Positions 1 to 8,797 of a stretch of 64,000 bases of DNA are shown here, in pieces. The DNA comes from Prochlorococcus sp. AG-402-G10 (lineage in GTDB: Bacteria > Cyanobacteriota > Cyanobacteriia > PCC-6307 > Cyanobiaceae). The stretch lies in contig QCHT01000004.1 in NCBI GenBank assembly GCA_003279445.1, forward strand, positions 36,870 through 100,869, written 5' to 3'. Both the position numbers and the translations under genes were made by a program. The notes beneath the pieces were generated by a model. It was not told where the DNA came from. It saw only the letters and a list, made by a program, of their open reading frames with translations, and ran no database searches. Position 1 is the first letter of the stretch, and each line of letters begins with the position of its first letter.

Positions 1-836
1 TTTTCTTTTAGAAGTGATTGCCTAAGATTTTTGATTTGGCTTATAGCTTGTAATTTCATTAGAGACAATGCTGATTGTTTTCTCACTTGAGGATTATTTG
101 AATTTAATTTTTCTCCTATAAGATTCAGATCCCAATTTTGGTCATCAAGAAGACCCATTAGTTTAATTGCTTCTATTTGCACGTCATCCGATAGATCATT
201 GATTGCATTAGTAAGAATATCTTTTGCTTCAGTATCGCAGAATAATTGAATTTGTTCTCCAAGAGCTGCAATTGAAGAGGCACGAACTTTTTCATTATTT
301 GACATTGCAGCTCGTTTAAGAATTTCTGCTCCTTTAGCTCCTATGAATGAGAGCCCCCAACTTGCTAATCCACATTGCATTTCGGAACTATTTGGATTCT
401 CAAGAACTAAAAGTAAGCTTTTAGCTGCATCTTCACCAAAAATGGCCATCGCAGCTACTGCGGAACCTTGGACAACTGGATCTTTATCAGTTAAAAGAGC
501 ATATAAGAGATCTGGAAGAGCACTAGGATCTCCTACAAGTTTGAGTGTTTTTGCAGCTGCTCGTCTTACCGTGACACTTTTACTGCTTAACAAAGCTTTC
601 CGTAGTTCAGGTAGAGCGTCTGTACCAATAACCCCAAGGCTTTCTGCAAAAGTTCTTCTTAGAAGACCTCTTTTATCACCTAGTCCAGTAATAAGTTTTT
701 TAATTAAATTTATATCTCCCTCAGGCTTTTTCCCTCCCTTTAATTGTGTTTTTAATTCTGCAGCTAGATCTGCAGCTTCTTCTGTACTAAGAGCTGTATA
801 TTCTTTTTCAATGCTTGGCTTGGATTCTTCTTGCAA
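1..836 (-). CDS. HEAT-repeat protein of the bilin lyase/IaiH superfamily (partial, C-terminus off window)
   Basis: An open frame runs from a TTG codon at 836 to the window edge, giving 278 residues without a stop. It is a chain of helical HEAT repeats; typical stretches are RRTFAESLGVIG, VRRAAAKTLKLVGD and VRASSIAALGEQI. Such proteins (CpeZ, NblB, IaiH) assist bilin attachment, phycobilisome breakdown or other scaffolding jobs. It is divergent from cpeY, which points to phycoerythrin maturation. It is already longer than the roughly 205 residues usual for CpeZ, so an IaiH/NblB-like protein is equally possible. The first ATG lies deep inside the repeats and a stop lies just upstream, so TTG is the only sensible start; no clear ribosome binding site is seen. 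Confidence 0.75.
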   Translation of the reverse strand, partial: MQEESKPSIEKEYTALSTEEAADLAAELKTQLKGGKKPEGDINLIKKLITGLGDKRGLLRRTFAESLGVIGTDALPELRKALLSSKSVTVRRAAAKTLKLVGDPSALPDLLYALLTDKDPVVQGSAVAAMAIFGEDAAKSLLLVLENPNSSEMQCGLASWGLSFIGAKGAEILKRAAMSNNEKVRASSIAALGEQIQLFCDTEAKDILTNAINDLSDDVQIEAIKLMGLLDDQNWDLNLIGEKLNSNNPQVRKQSALSLMKLQAISQIKNLRQSLLKE

Positions 837-911
837 TTGTTTTTATGAAGTAGTGATAAATGAGAAAAACTTAATTTTAATCATATATTTATTAGAGGCT
901 TGATTTTGTTA

Positions 912-2249
912 ATGATGAATTCAGGACCATTTGATAATCTTCCCCCATTAAGCAAGAGCGATGCCTTAAGAATTCTGAAAACTCCCATAAAAGATTTAGC
1001 TTTGTCAAGCGACTATTACAAGGCAGTTTTTCATCTTTCAAAATATTATTGCTCTGAATCTGAAAAAGCTCTTCTAGATTTAGTTAAATCTGACTCTAAA
1101 GAAGCCTCAGTTCTTCTTGCGAAGAGAAAAGCAATTGAGGTGTTAGGAAGAATGAAATGTAAAAAAGCAATTCCATATATAGGTAAGACTTTGAACAGTT
1201 CTGATCCTTTTATTGTTGAGAACTCAGCGTGGGCATTACAAGAAATTGGTTGCAATAATATAGATTTTCATAATTGTATTGGCTCATTAGTAGATAATCC
1301 AAATCATAATCAACGAGTTCTTATTCAAAGCTTGGCGAAGATGAACGCAATTACACAACTTTCGAAAATAGAAAAAGTTTATTATAAAGAAAATATATCT
1401 CCAGGAATTAAGGGAGCATCAATAGCAGCAATAAAGATAATGACTGGTAAGTTAATTGATACTGATCTTTTACGAAATTATCTAGACCTTAATAATCAAA
1501 ATGACCGACAAGCTGCTGTTCAAGATGTTATTGACTCACAAGCATATAAATTGTTGGACTATGTTCTTAAGACGCCTATTTCACCTTTCTTCAGGATACG
1601 AGCTCTTGACTTGCTTTGGCCGAAGATACAAAGTGAATTTTTGGAATTTAATATTCTAGATTCTATTGAATTTGTTTTATTAGACGATCCTAGGAAAATC
1701 AGATTAGTTAAGAATAAGATAGGCACTCCTGATGTTAATTTATTAATACATGATCTTTTTAGTCCAGACTTTAATCAATGTTATGCTTCTCTAAATCTCC
1801 TTCTTGAACAGAAACCAAGCGAGATACTTCTAGCTTTAGAAAATAATTGGGATAAATTAAAAAAAGATTATGGTGTGGTTTACTTCCTTGTCATTCTTTT
1901 TAGGTATATGGACATACATTTACTAGATTTCAAGAAGATAGGTTTGGAATTAATAGAGCATTGCTTAGATCAATCTTGGTCTCCATTTATGAAATTTAAG
2001 CCCCAAGCAATTTTATTGTCATCTCAACTTGATACTAATCTTTTTAAAACTAATTTTGATAATTGGTTAGATGAGAGCATTTCTCCAAATTGGGTATGTC
2101 GTTATTCAGCTTTAATGTGTTATGAGAGATTAATCAAAAATAACAAGTTTAATATTAAGAAGGATAAAATATTAGAAAAAAAAACTGATTCTAATAAATT
2201 TGTTAGGTTAAAAGCAAAGTACATATTAGAGAACTTATTTGTTGAATAA
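912..2249 (+). CDS. cpeY: Phycoerythrin alpha-chain bilin lyase CpeY
   Basis: A protein of about 445 residues built of HEAT-like repeats; the clearest N-terminal one is near residues 60-115 with RKAIEVLGRMKCKKAIPYI and NSAWALQEIG. Length and repeat pattern fit CpeY of the E/F lyase family. In other cyanobacteria CpeY, helped by CpeZ, attaches phycoerythrobilin to alpha-phycoerythrin Cys-82; the same role here is inferred. Two ATG codons (912 and 915) follow a TTG at 900. An ATG start is preferred, although the purine-rich TAGAGG at 893-898 is rather far upstream. The gene converges on cpeT with only 10 bases between stops, inside a phycoerythrin cluster. Confidence 0.85.
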   Translation: MMNSGPFDNLPPLSKSDALRILKTPIKDLALSSDYYKAVFHLSKYYCSESEKALLDLVKSDSKEASVLLAKRKAIEVLGRMKCKKAIPYIGKTLNSSDPFIVENSAWALQEIGCNNIDFHNCIGSLVDNPNHNQRVLIQSLAKMNAITQLSKIEKVYYKENISPGIKGASIAAIKIMTGKLIDTDLLRNYLDLNNQNDRQAAVQDVIDSQAYKLLDYVLKTPISPFFRIRALDLLWPKIQSEFLEFNILDSIEFVLLDDPRKIRLVKNKIGTPDVNLLIHDLFSPDFNQCYASLNLLLEQKPSEILLALENNWDKLKKDYGVVYFLVILFRYMDIHLLDFKKIGLELIEHCLDQSWSPFMKFKPQAILLSSQLDTNLFKTNFDNWLDESISPNWVCRYSALMCYERLIKNNKFNIKKDKILEKKTDSNKFVRLKAKYILENLFVE

Positions 2250-2259
2250 TTGCTTAAAC

Positions 2260-2841
2260 TTACATGTCATCTATCTTCTTGAATTTTAAGTAACCATTAT
2301 CAGACCCCCAAATTTTCTGGCCTGTTTGAATATCAAAACCTTCATCAAGACTTAGGAAATTATGTTTATCAAATTTAACTTTACTTACAAGATAAGTTTT
2401 TCTTCCATCTCTTTCAATAATATGAGTGCAACCTTTTTTTAAATGCCCTGTATAACAATTATTTTTAGACTTGTAAAAATTCATTTCACAGCTTTCTCTT
2501 AGCGATAGTTGCGAACTATTTATTGTAGAAAGTATTTTAGTTTCAAATCCTCCACCTGCCAACCTATATGCGTTCTTTATTTTATAGTTTTGCATGATGA
2601 AAATCTTACCTTTAATTAAAAGCTTATGTACGGCCTGCCTGTATGGTGACCAAGGTGAATGGTTGTAACTTTGCTCAGAATAAAAGCTTACTCCCTTTAG
2701 CAAAGACCAAGGTAAAAGTCTAAAGAAGATATTAATGTGAGCATACAATCTAGGAGCCTCATCAGCTTGTACCTTATTACTATACTTACCACAGATTGTT
2801 TTAATAAAGATAGATTCTTCTTGGCTATGAGTATTTTCCAT
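2260..2841 (-). CDS. cpeT: CpeT/CpcT-type bilin lyase
   Basis: A 193-residue protein from the ATG at 2841, close to the usual length of about 200 for CpeT. Family hallmarks are GKYSNKVQADEAPRLYAH near residues 18-35 and EQSYNHSPWSPYRQAV near 57-72. T-type lyases attach bilin to the second beta-subunit cysteine (Cys-165 type) in phycoerythrin. An upstream in-frame ATG at 2901 would add 20 residues overlapping the end of cpeS. The inner start lies 7 bases after the cpeS stop, fits an operon and matches family length, so it is preferred. Transcription order is linker, small ORF, cpeS, cpeT. Confidence 0.88.
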   Translation of the reverse strand: MENTHSQEESIFIKTICGKYSNKVQADEAPRLYAHINIFFRLLPWSLLKGVSFYSEQSYNHSPWSPYRQAVHKLLIKGKIFIMQNYKIKNAYRLAGGGFETKILSTINSSQLSLRESCEMNFYKSKNNCYTGHLKKGCTHIIERDGRKTYLVSKVKFDKHNFLSLDEGFDIQTGQKIWGSDNGYLKFKKIDDM

Positions 2842-2848
2842 ATTAAAT

Positions 2849-3385
2849 TTATTTTGATACTTTGCGAACCTCAGAGGCAAATGATGTTTGAAGAATTGCA
2901 CCCTTGCTTTTAGATCTTATTACGGAAGACCTACACCGTACATTCTGATTGATAAACCAAATGCGCTCTTCTGCAATTGTTTGTTGGTAGGCACTAGAAA
3001 AGATAATTGTTCCGTCAGATGAAATTACATACTCTGTTATTGCCTGTATATCTTCTGCATATCCTTTACTTCTTAAAATAATTCCAGAATTGATTGAGTA
3101 TTTGATAGGAATTAATAAACTATGCCCTTTGACTTGCTTCTGAATCTCTGAATTGTCTGCCCAGTTTGACTCGCCTATCCACTCTATCTCAAATGGAGAA
3201 ACAACTTTTCTTCGGGAATACCCAACAATATCAAGGTATTCTTCTACTCTTGTGTCATTTTTGCTAAGCAAATTAATTCTAATATTGCTAACTATTTCTT
3301 CGAATTGCTGGAAAGCTAAGGAGTGGCCGCTTCGCATAGAGCTCCACTGCCCTGCACTTTTACTTACAAATTCCTCAATCTCCAT
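2849..3385 (-). CDS. cpeS: CpeS/CpcS-type phycobiliprotein lyase
   Basis: A 178-residue protein with the S-type lyase pattern: an N-terminal SAGQWSSMRSGHSLAFQQFE segment, a central beta-rich part, and a C-terminal AEERIWFINQNVRCRSSVI stretch containing the conserved Arg-Cys-Arg. S-type lyases are small lipocalin-like beta-barrels that carry bilin to the Cys-82-type site; in phycoerythrin systems this is usually the beta chain. It sits directly upstream of cpeT in the same orientation with 7 bases between them. Length is normal for the family and no key motif appears to be missing. Confidence 0.9.
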   Translation of the reverse strand: MEIEEFVSKSAGQWSSMRSGHSLAFQQFEEIVSNIRINLLSKNDTRVEEYLDIVGYSRRKVVSPFEIEWIGESNWADNSEIQKQVKGHSLLIPIKYSINSGIILRSKGYAEDIQAITEYVISSDGTIIFSSAYQQTIAEERIWFINQNVRCRSSVIRSKSKGAILQTSFASEVRKVSK

Positions 3386-3401
3386 TTGGAGGCTTGAATT
3401 A

Positions 3402-3563
3402 TTATTCTGAATCTAATTCAGTTTGATTCACACTACCATTCTGAATCATCCTAACCATTGAGTCGACCATCATTGACATAGCCATTGGAATTTTCTTCCC
3501 TGAAGGAGTCTTTGATGATTGGTTCTTTGGTCTCTGATTTGAAGGTGGCCTTTTAATCGTCAT
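3402..3563 (-). CDS. Small basic-to-acidic protein of unknown function in the phycoerythrin cluster
   Basis: A 53-residue reading frame between the linker gene and cpeS, in the same orientation, with 16 bases to each neighbour. The N-terminus is rich in Lys, Arg, Pro and Asn (MTIKRPPSNQRPKNQ), the middle is Met-rich (IPMAMSMMVDSMVRMI), and the end is acidic. I do not recognise the family. A strong AAGGAG lies about 13 bases upstream of this ATG but is better spaced for another, out-of-frame ATG at 3570 that opens only five codons. Tight operon packing favours a real gene. Confidence 0.5.
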   Translation of the reverse strand: MTIKRPPSNQRPKNQSSKTPSGKKIPMAMSMMVDSMVRMIQNGSVNQTELDSE

Positions 3564-3579
3564 GCAACATAAGCTCTCC

Positions 3580-4386
3580 TTAATAAATAACGTTATCACT
3601 AGTTGCATACCCTTTCCTAAACTTTGCTGTATTGATAAAGCTTGATGTAGTTGATCCGCAAGGCGAATTCCAGAATCTTGGAAATGGAACTATATCTTCT
3701 CCGAAGAACTCTTCATATTCTAAGGAATCAATCAAGAAATCAACATGTCCAGTGAAACCTTCTTCATTTATTAGCTTAATGCTTTCTTGTAATTCTTTTT
3801 GTTCAATTAATGGTCTTCCTAATAGATGCATGAAATTCAGTTCTATGCACCTTTTTTGAGAGACACTTTCAACAAAATGATGGCGGTAGAAATCTGACTT
3901 ACTTAGTTCGCGAATAAATTCTCTAATTGAAATATCACCATTCCTTAGTCTTCGTTGTATTTCAGGAGGACATTCGCTTGACATCGGACGCAAATTACCA
4001 AAAACCTGCTTGTAAGATTCATTTATAGCTATCAACAGAGATTCATCACTATGAGGCTCAAACCTTTTGTAAGTAAATAAATCTTTAGAGTTATGTATTA
4101 ACTTTACTCTGGTAATATTTTTTTCATTTGAATACCTCTCTCGCTTAAAGGCAGAACGCATCCTTATCATATTTTCATGAGTTATTTCTTTGGGCTTAGT
4201 TTTTGAATTGATGGTAAACAAATTTTCTTGACCAGGCATACATTTACTTCTACAATGCATAATATATGTCATTAGACTGCTTCCTGAGATTCGTTTCTTT
4301 CCATATGCTATAGAAGGCGAATTACCCATTTTGGATAGCTTTGATTCCAACTCATGCTTTAAATTAATTTTCATTTTTTGAGTCAT
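3580..4386 (-). CDS. ppeC: Phycoerythrin-associated phycobilisome-type linker polypeptide
   Basis: A 268-residue protein with one phycobilisome linker (REP/PBS_linker_poly) domain at about residues 115-240. Recognisable pieces are INESYKQVFGNLRP, IREFIRELSKSDFYR, HHFVES and FLIDSLEYEEFFGEDIVPF. Such domains join phycobiliprotein hexamers into rods. In low-light Prochlorococcus, which lack classical phycobilisomes, a single linker gene (ppeC) accompanies phycoerythrin; the symbol is given on that context. The first 110 residues are basic and not recognised. It is the first gene of the minus-strand run toward cpeS and cpeT. Confidence 0.8.
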   Translation of the reverse strand: MTQKMKINLKHELESKLSKMGNSPSIAYGKKRISGSSLMTYIMHCRSKCMPGQENLFTINSKTKPKEITHENMIRMRSAFKRERYSNEKNITRVKLIHNSKDLFTYKRFEPHSDESLLIAINESYKQVFGNLRPMSSECPPEIQRRLRNGDISIREFIRELSKSDFYRHHFVESVSQKRCIELNFMHLLGRPLIEQKELQESIKLINEEGFTGHVDFLIDSLEYEEFFGEDIVPFPRFWNSPCGSTTSSFINTAKFRKGYATSDNVIY

Positions 4387-4749
4387 TAGATTAATTTTAG
4401 AAAAATAATTGTTCCAGCAAAGGTCCGCAATTTTGTTTCAATATCTATTCTTGCTTAATTTATTCAAACTTTTTATGTTCGAAATTCTGATTGAAATAAA
4501 ATTATAATAATCTCTATTAAATCCAAAACCATAATGGGTGAGTGCATAAGAAGAATTTGCTTCTTATAGTCTGGTTTTTTATTTATTTTAAAGAGCTTTA
4601 AGTGCTCAAAATGAACCAATTGGATTTTTATCTGCCTCTCTGTGCTTCATTTGCGCATTATGAGTGCCCAATAGTTGTTTTTATATTAAAGTCTTTTCTG
4701 ATATTAGCAGGTAACTTCAGGTGCAAAATATGAAAAGAGTTAGAGGGAT
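4387..4749. other. Intergenic region between the divergent ppeC-like linker and VTT protein genes
   Basis: This 363-base AT-rich stretch separates two divergent genes and should hold the promoters of both. It has several TATAAT-like boxes, but I cannot assign one with confidence. No RNA gene or convincing reading frame is seen. Confidence 0.4.
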
Positions 4750-4755
4750 TTGAAG

Positions 4756-5400
4756 ATGAAGAAGTTTCGTAGGTTTCTTTCAATTACTTTCATAGTCGGA
4801 TTAATTATTTTATTAGTTGCGCTTATCCAGACCTATGGGATAGGGCCTCTTCGTGATGCTGTCGAAGAAATGGGCTTCTGGGCTCCTTTTGGAATACTTA
4901 TGCTTCGTGGAATAAGCGTAATTCTTCCTGCATTACCTAGTTCTGTTTATTCGCTTTTGGCAGGCTCTCTGCTTGGATTTAAAACAGGCTATGTAACTAT
5001 CGTCCTTTCCGATCTTATTTTTTGCCAAATGGCTTTTTTTATAGCAAGAAAATTTGGCCGTGAACCTGTTCGTCGCTTGGTAGGAGTGAAGGCAATGAAG
5101 AGAATCGAAGGTTTTAATCAAAATCAATTGGAAGGCAATTTCTTCTTGATGACAGGACTTCTGATGACAGGACTTTTCGATTTCCTTAGCTACGCTTTAG
5201 GCATTGGTGGGACGCGTTGGCGTCTTTTTACTCCGGCGTTAATTATTAGTCTCTTAATTAGTGATTCTATCATTGTCGCTGTTGGTGCTGGCGTAAGTCA
5301 GGGGGCTGGTTTGATGCTTGGGGCTGCTTTACTTGGAATGTTTGCACTTGCAACGATTACTGGCTTTAATAAAAATAAAAGATCTAGTATTATTGAATAA
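4756..5400 (+). CDS. TVP38/TMEM64 (VTT domain) family inner-membrane protein
   Basis: A 214-residue polytopic membrane protein. An N-terminal hydrophobic helix lies at about residues 7-26, followed by the VTT/SNARE-associated core with LLAGSLLGFKTGY, FFIARKFGRE and FLMTGLLMTGLFDFLSYALG, and ending in two hydrophobic segments. Members of this DedA-related superfamily are implicated in lipid handling or membrane homeostasis, but substrates are mostly unknown. A GAGGG motif about 9 bases upstream supports the ATG at 4756 over the TTG at 4750. A clear paralogue lies at 36664-37389. Confidence 0.82.
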   Translation: MKKFRRFLSITFIVGLIILLVALIQTYGIGPLRDAVEEMGFWAPFGILMLRGISVILPALPSSVYSLLAGSLLGFKTGYVTIVLSDLIFCQMAFFIARKFGREPVRRLVGVKAMKRIEGFNQNQLEGNFFLMTGLLMTGLFDFLSYALGIGGTRWRLFTPALIISLLISDSIIVAVGAGVSQGAGLMLGAALLGMFALATITGFNKNKRSSIIE

Positions 5401-5583
5401 ATCGTCTAATCTCAGTTTTAAATACATATTTCGAATCTAGATAAATTCAAGAAATATATGTTTATTTTAGTAAGCTTATATTTAATTATTTTTTCTCCTA
5501 AGATAAGCTTTTTAAGATCCTTTAAACTCTTTTTGCTAAGCAAAAAATTTGGATTAAGTAATTTTATTTAGAAGATATCTTCA

Positions 5584-5805
5584 TCATTCAAGTTCTAGTA
5601 GCCTTAATCGAAATTTAGCAACATTAATTGCTTCAGATGGAGAATTCTTGATAAAAGGGTGATCTTTATTCTCCTCAATTATCCTATTTATCTTTTCTTC
5701 AGTTGTTAAACAGTCTTCAGCTTTAGAATTATTTTTCTTCCATGCTTCATCAAATATCATAGCAAAGCTATCTGCATTATTATAAGAGTTATTATGATCT
5801 TGCAT
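5584..5805 (-). CDS. Small hypothetical protein (73 aa)
   Basis: A 73-residue charged, mostly helical reading frame with segments DSFAMIFDEAWKKNN, TTEEKINRIIEENKDHPFI and VAKFRLRLLELE. I do not recognise it. The composition, rich in Lys, Glu and Asn with regular helix periodicity, is that of a real soluble protein. It stands alone between the VTT gene and tRNA-Phe. An in-frame TTG at 5829 would add eight residues; ATG at 5805 is chosen as the more usual codon. Confidence 0.5.
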   Translation of the reverse strand: MQDHNNSYNNADSFAMIFDEAWKKNNSKAEDCLTTEEKINRIIEENKDHPFIKNSPSEAINVAKFRLRLLELE

Positions 5806-6087
5806 CTTTAATAGGTATCTTCTCTTCAAGATAGCATTAGATTATCAAGATTGATCTGTAGGAACATTCATTTGAAAAAATATATTAGAAGTTCTAATGG
5901 AATAGGTTGAGAATTTTCTTGTCGTAATAGAAATATTGATCGAAAGAACATTTTAATTTACAGATAAAAGCTTTTATTGCTCGAATTTGGGAGATAAGCC
6001 TATGAGTTAACAGCCTGACTTGTTTGCAAGAAAGTTGATGTAGGTTTAATTTATAGCTCGTTTGTTTACTACAACCTGAATAAATGG

Positions 6088-6160
6088 TGCCAGGACGCAG
6101 ATTTGAACTGCGGACACGGCGATTTTCAGTCGCCTGCTCTACCAACTGAGCTATCCCGGC
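6088..6160 (-). tRNA. tRNA-Phe (GAA)
   Basis: A full 73-base cloverleaf. The acceptor GCCGGGA pairs with TCCTGGC, the D-arm reads AGCTCAGTTGGTAGAGC, the anticodon loop is ACTGAAAATC with GAA, and the T-loop is GTTCAAATC. The CCA end is encoded (6085-6087). Confidence 0.97.
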
Positions 6161-6292
6161 TTAAAACGCTAGTAAATGAAATAGCACCTTTTATCTTATA
6201 TCAACGCTAATTCCTATTTCGCAATTTCTTGGATTTCTGAATCGTTGGTTTATGAAACCTGGCTTAGCCTAATTGGCTTTATTGTGAATCAA

Positions 6293-7519
6293 TTATCGAG
6301 TCAATGATTGTAAGGCAAGTCTAGCAACCCCTTCTGCAGCTTGCTTTGAGCAGGTCCTGATAGGAATTCCTATTAACCTTTCTCTGATTCTTCTCCATTG
6401 TGGATTTGCAGCTCCTCCACCAATGGTGATAATTTTTTTGGGGATTTCAACATTCATTGATTTGAATTTTTCCCACCCCTGAGCTTCGATTCGAGCCAGG
6501 CCTTCAAGTATGCCATGGAGGAATAAAGAGTCACTAACTGGTCTAGGTTCAAGTATTGGTTCTAAATAAGGATCATCAATAGGAAATCGTTCACCTTGAA
6601 ATGTAAGAGGACGAAACATGAGGCCACTATCTGATTCAGGATTAATTTGTCTGCTGAGTTCAACTAAATTCTTGTCATTAAAGAATCTTTTAAGCACGGC
6701 ACAGCCTGCATTTGAAGCACCTCCGCATAGCCAGCGATTGCCAACCCGGTGAGTTGTCACCCCTGGAAAATTTATTGGAGTTTTGACAAAACTTTTAATA
6801 ACGATAGTGCTTCCTAACACAGTAACCCCTTCGGATAATGAGGCACCTGTTGCAATAACAGATGCATTCGAGTCAGTTGTCCCAGAAATAATCTCAGTTT
6901 CTTTTGGAAGGTTTAATTCTTTGGCCCTATTTAAGGCAATCTTCCCAAATGATTTACCACTTGGGAGAATTTTGGGGAGTTTGTTTCGCCAATTTAGTTG
7001 ATGAATTTCTTGAGGCCATATGCCTTCTACAATCTTCCACCCGAGTTTGAGATTGTTCCCTTCTTCCCCAAATGTCCAATCATTTAACAACCATCCACTA
7101 ATCCAGTCTGCTTGATGTCTGAGAAGTATTTCATCTCCAAACTTATTGATTAATTTAGATGCTCTGCCAAAACCACTGGCTAAGTTTAAATTTTTACATT
7201 TCTTTTGAATAGCATTTTGTTCAGCGATACATGAATCAAAGTATGGCAAGGCATCTCCAAGAGATTTTCCGTTGTAATCACATCCCACTAACGTTCCAGA
7301 AGTTCCATCAATTGAACATGCGATAATTCTTTCTTTTTGCCTTGAAGGGATATTTTTTATAAGCTCCCTGCAACTATTTTCCCAGTCCTCACATTTTTGT
7401 AGGCCGATGGAATATTCGCTTGATGAGTAATATTTGAGCTCATAATTAATATTAATCAAAGCTATTCGAACACCGCTTGTGCCAAGATCTATTCCAAGCA
7501 CTAAGGGACTTTCTTGCAT
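6293..7519 (-). CDS. FGGY-family sugar kinase, likely D-ribulose/xylulose kinase of the cyanobacterial-plastid type
   Basis: A 408-residue two-domain sugar kinase. The N-terminal phosphate-binding motif LGIDLGTSGVRIAL is at residues 8-21, followed by SIDGTSGTLVG; the C-terminal ATPase part has SGTTDSNASV, VLGSTIVIK and ITIGGGAANPQW. It is shorter than typical XylB (about 480-500). Cyanobacterial and plant proteins of this type have been shown to phosphorylate D-ribulose, so ribulose kinase is the preferred reading; substrate cannot be fixed from sequence alone. It lies 11 bases after metK in the same direction and is probably the last gene of that transcript. Confidence 0.82.
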   Translation of the reverse strand: MQESPLVLGIDLGTSGVRIALININYELKYYSSSEYSIGLQKCEDWENSCRELIKNIPSRQKERIIACSIDGTSGTLVGCDYNGKSLGDALPYFDSCIAEQNAIQKKCKNLNLASGFGRASKLINKFGDEILLRHQADWISGWLLNDWTFGEEGNNLKLGWKIVEGIWPQEIHQLNWRNKLPKILPSGKSFGKIALNRAKELNLPKETEIISGTTDSNASVIATGASLSEGVTVLGSTIVIKSFVKTPINFPGVTTHRVGNRWLCGGASNAGCAVLKRFFNDKNLVELSRQINPESDSGLMFRPLTFQGERFPIDDPYLEPILEPRPVSDSLFLHGILEGLARIEAQGWEKFKSMNVEIPKKIITIGGGAANPQWRRIRERLIGIPIRTCSKQAAEGVARLALQSLTR

Positions 7520-7530
7520 TGATTTGATTT

Positions 7531-8763
7531 TTATATATGAAGCTTCCTTAATTCAGTTGCTTTTTCGCTCACATTTTCCCAGGGAAGTTGCAAATCTGGT
7601 CTACCAAAATGACCATATGCTGCCACGTCTCGATAAAAGCGACCCTTTCTATTACTTGGGAGATCTCTAAGTCCAAATTGATCAATAATTGCTCCTGGCC
7701 TTAGGTCAAAATTCTTATTAACCAAATCAGTAAACTCTTCATTTGAAAGTTTTCCAGTCCCAAAGGTTTCCACCAAAATTGAAACTGGGTTCGCTACTCC
7801 AATTGCATAACTTAGTTGGACTTCTACACGATTTGCTAAACCAGCTGCAACAAGAGCTTTAGCTACAAACCTTGCTGCATAGGCTGCAGAGCGATCTACT
7901 TTTGTAGGATCTTTACCTGAGAAGGCTCCACCTCCATGCCTTGCATATCCTCCATATGTGTCAACAATAATTTTCCTTCCCGTTAAGCCAGCATCGCCTT
8001 GAGGCCCTCCTACTACAAATTTTCCAGTTGGATTAACTAAGAAGCGAGTTTTTCCTTTTATAGGCTTGATGGGAAGCTCTTCAGTGGCTGGCTTTACAAC
8101 AAAATCCCATAGGTCTTCACTGATTTTTCCCCTAATTCCATTTTCGTTTGATATTCCTTTAACTGTCTCTGTGTGTTGAGTCGAAATGACGATTGTGTCA
8201 ATTGCTATGGGCTCATTGTTTTCATAAAGAACACTTACTTGTGTTTTGCCATCGGGTAAAAGGTATTCCAGTTCTCCTTGATGCCTTACTTTTGCAAGCC
8301 TTCTTGAGAGCCTATGAGCAATACTGATCGGTAGAGGCATTAACTCAGGAGTTTCATTACAGGCGAAGCCAAACATTATGCCTTGATCCCCAGCACCTAT
8401 TTTATCGAAAGGATTGTCACTGTTATCATCGGCTTCATCTACACCTTGAGCAATATCTGGTGATTGTTGGTCTAATGCGACGAGTACTGAACAGCTGTTG
8501 GCATCAAACCCACCTGCTCTAGCACCGGAGTATCCAATCTCTTTAATTACTTCTCTTACTAAATTAATGAAATCTACTTTTGCTTTAGAGGTGATTTCTC
8601 CAGTGATTAAACATAACCCTGTGTTTACAACAGTTTCACAAGCCACTCTGCTGTTTGGATCTTGCTCTAAAAGTGCATCTAATATTGCATCACTAACTTG
8701 ATCACAAATTTTGTCAGGATGCCCCTCTGTTACTGACTCGGAAGTGAAAACAAAATTGCTCAA
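7531..8763 (-). CDS. metK: S-adenosylmethionine synthetase
   Basis: A 410-residue MetK with all family signatures: [20 protein letters not shown] at the N-terminus (GHPDK at 14-18), [16 protein letters not shown] in the middle, and [19 protein letters not shown] toward the C-terminal third. It makes S-adenosylmethionine from methionine and ATP in the cytoplasm, feeding methylation and cobalamin enzymes such as CobI and PrmC encoded in this window. It follows the HAD phosphatase gene by 34 bases and precedes the FGGY kinase, suggesting one transcript starting at rpsA. Confidence 0.97.
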   Translation of the reverse strand: MSNFVFTSESVTEGHPDKICDQVSDAILDALLEQDPNSRVACETVVNTGLCLITGEITSKAKVDFINLVREVIKEIGYSGARAGGFDANSCSVLVALDQQSPDIAQGVDEADDNSDNPFDKIGAGDQGIMFGFACNETPELMPLPISIAHRLSRRLAKVRHQGELEYLLPDGKTQVSVLYENNEPIAIDTIVISTQHTETVKGISNENGIRGKISEDLWDFVVKPATEELPIKPIKGKTRFLVNPTGKFVVGGPQGDAGLTGRKIIVDTYGGYARHGGGAFSGKDPTKVDRSAAYAARFVAKALVAAGLANRVEVQLSYAIGVANPVSILVETFGTGKLSNEEFTDLVNKNFDLRPGAIIDQFGLRDLPSNRKGRFYRDVAAYGHFGRPDLQLPWENVSEKATELRKLHI

Positions 8764-8797
8764 GGCTTTTAATTACTTATAACTAGATTGTATAAGA

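Noticed and set aside
343-903. A long + strand frame of 186 codons
   Set aside because: It is the opposite-strand shadow of the HEAT-repeat gene, whose repeats are far more protein-like.
5894-6145. Minus frame of 83 codons
   Set aside because: It runs through most of tRNA-Phe and has no recognisable protein character.
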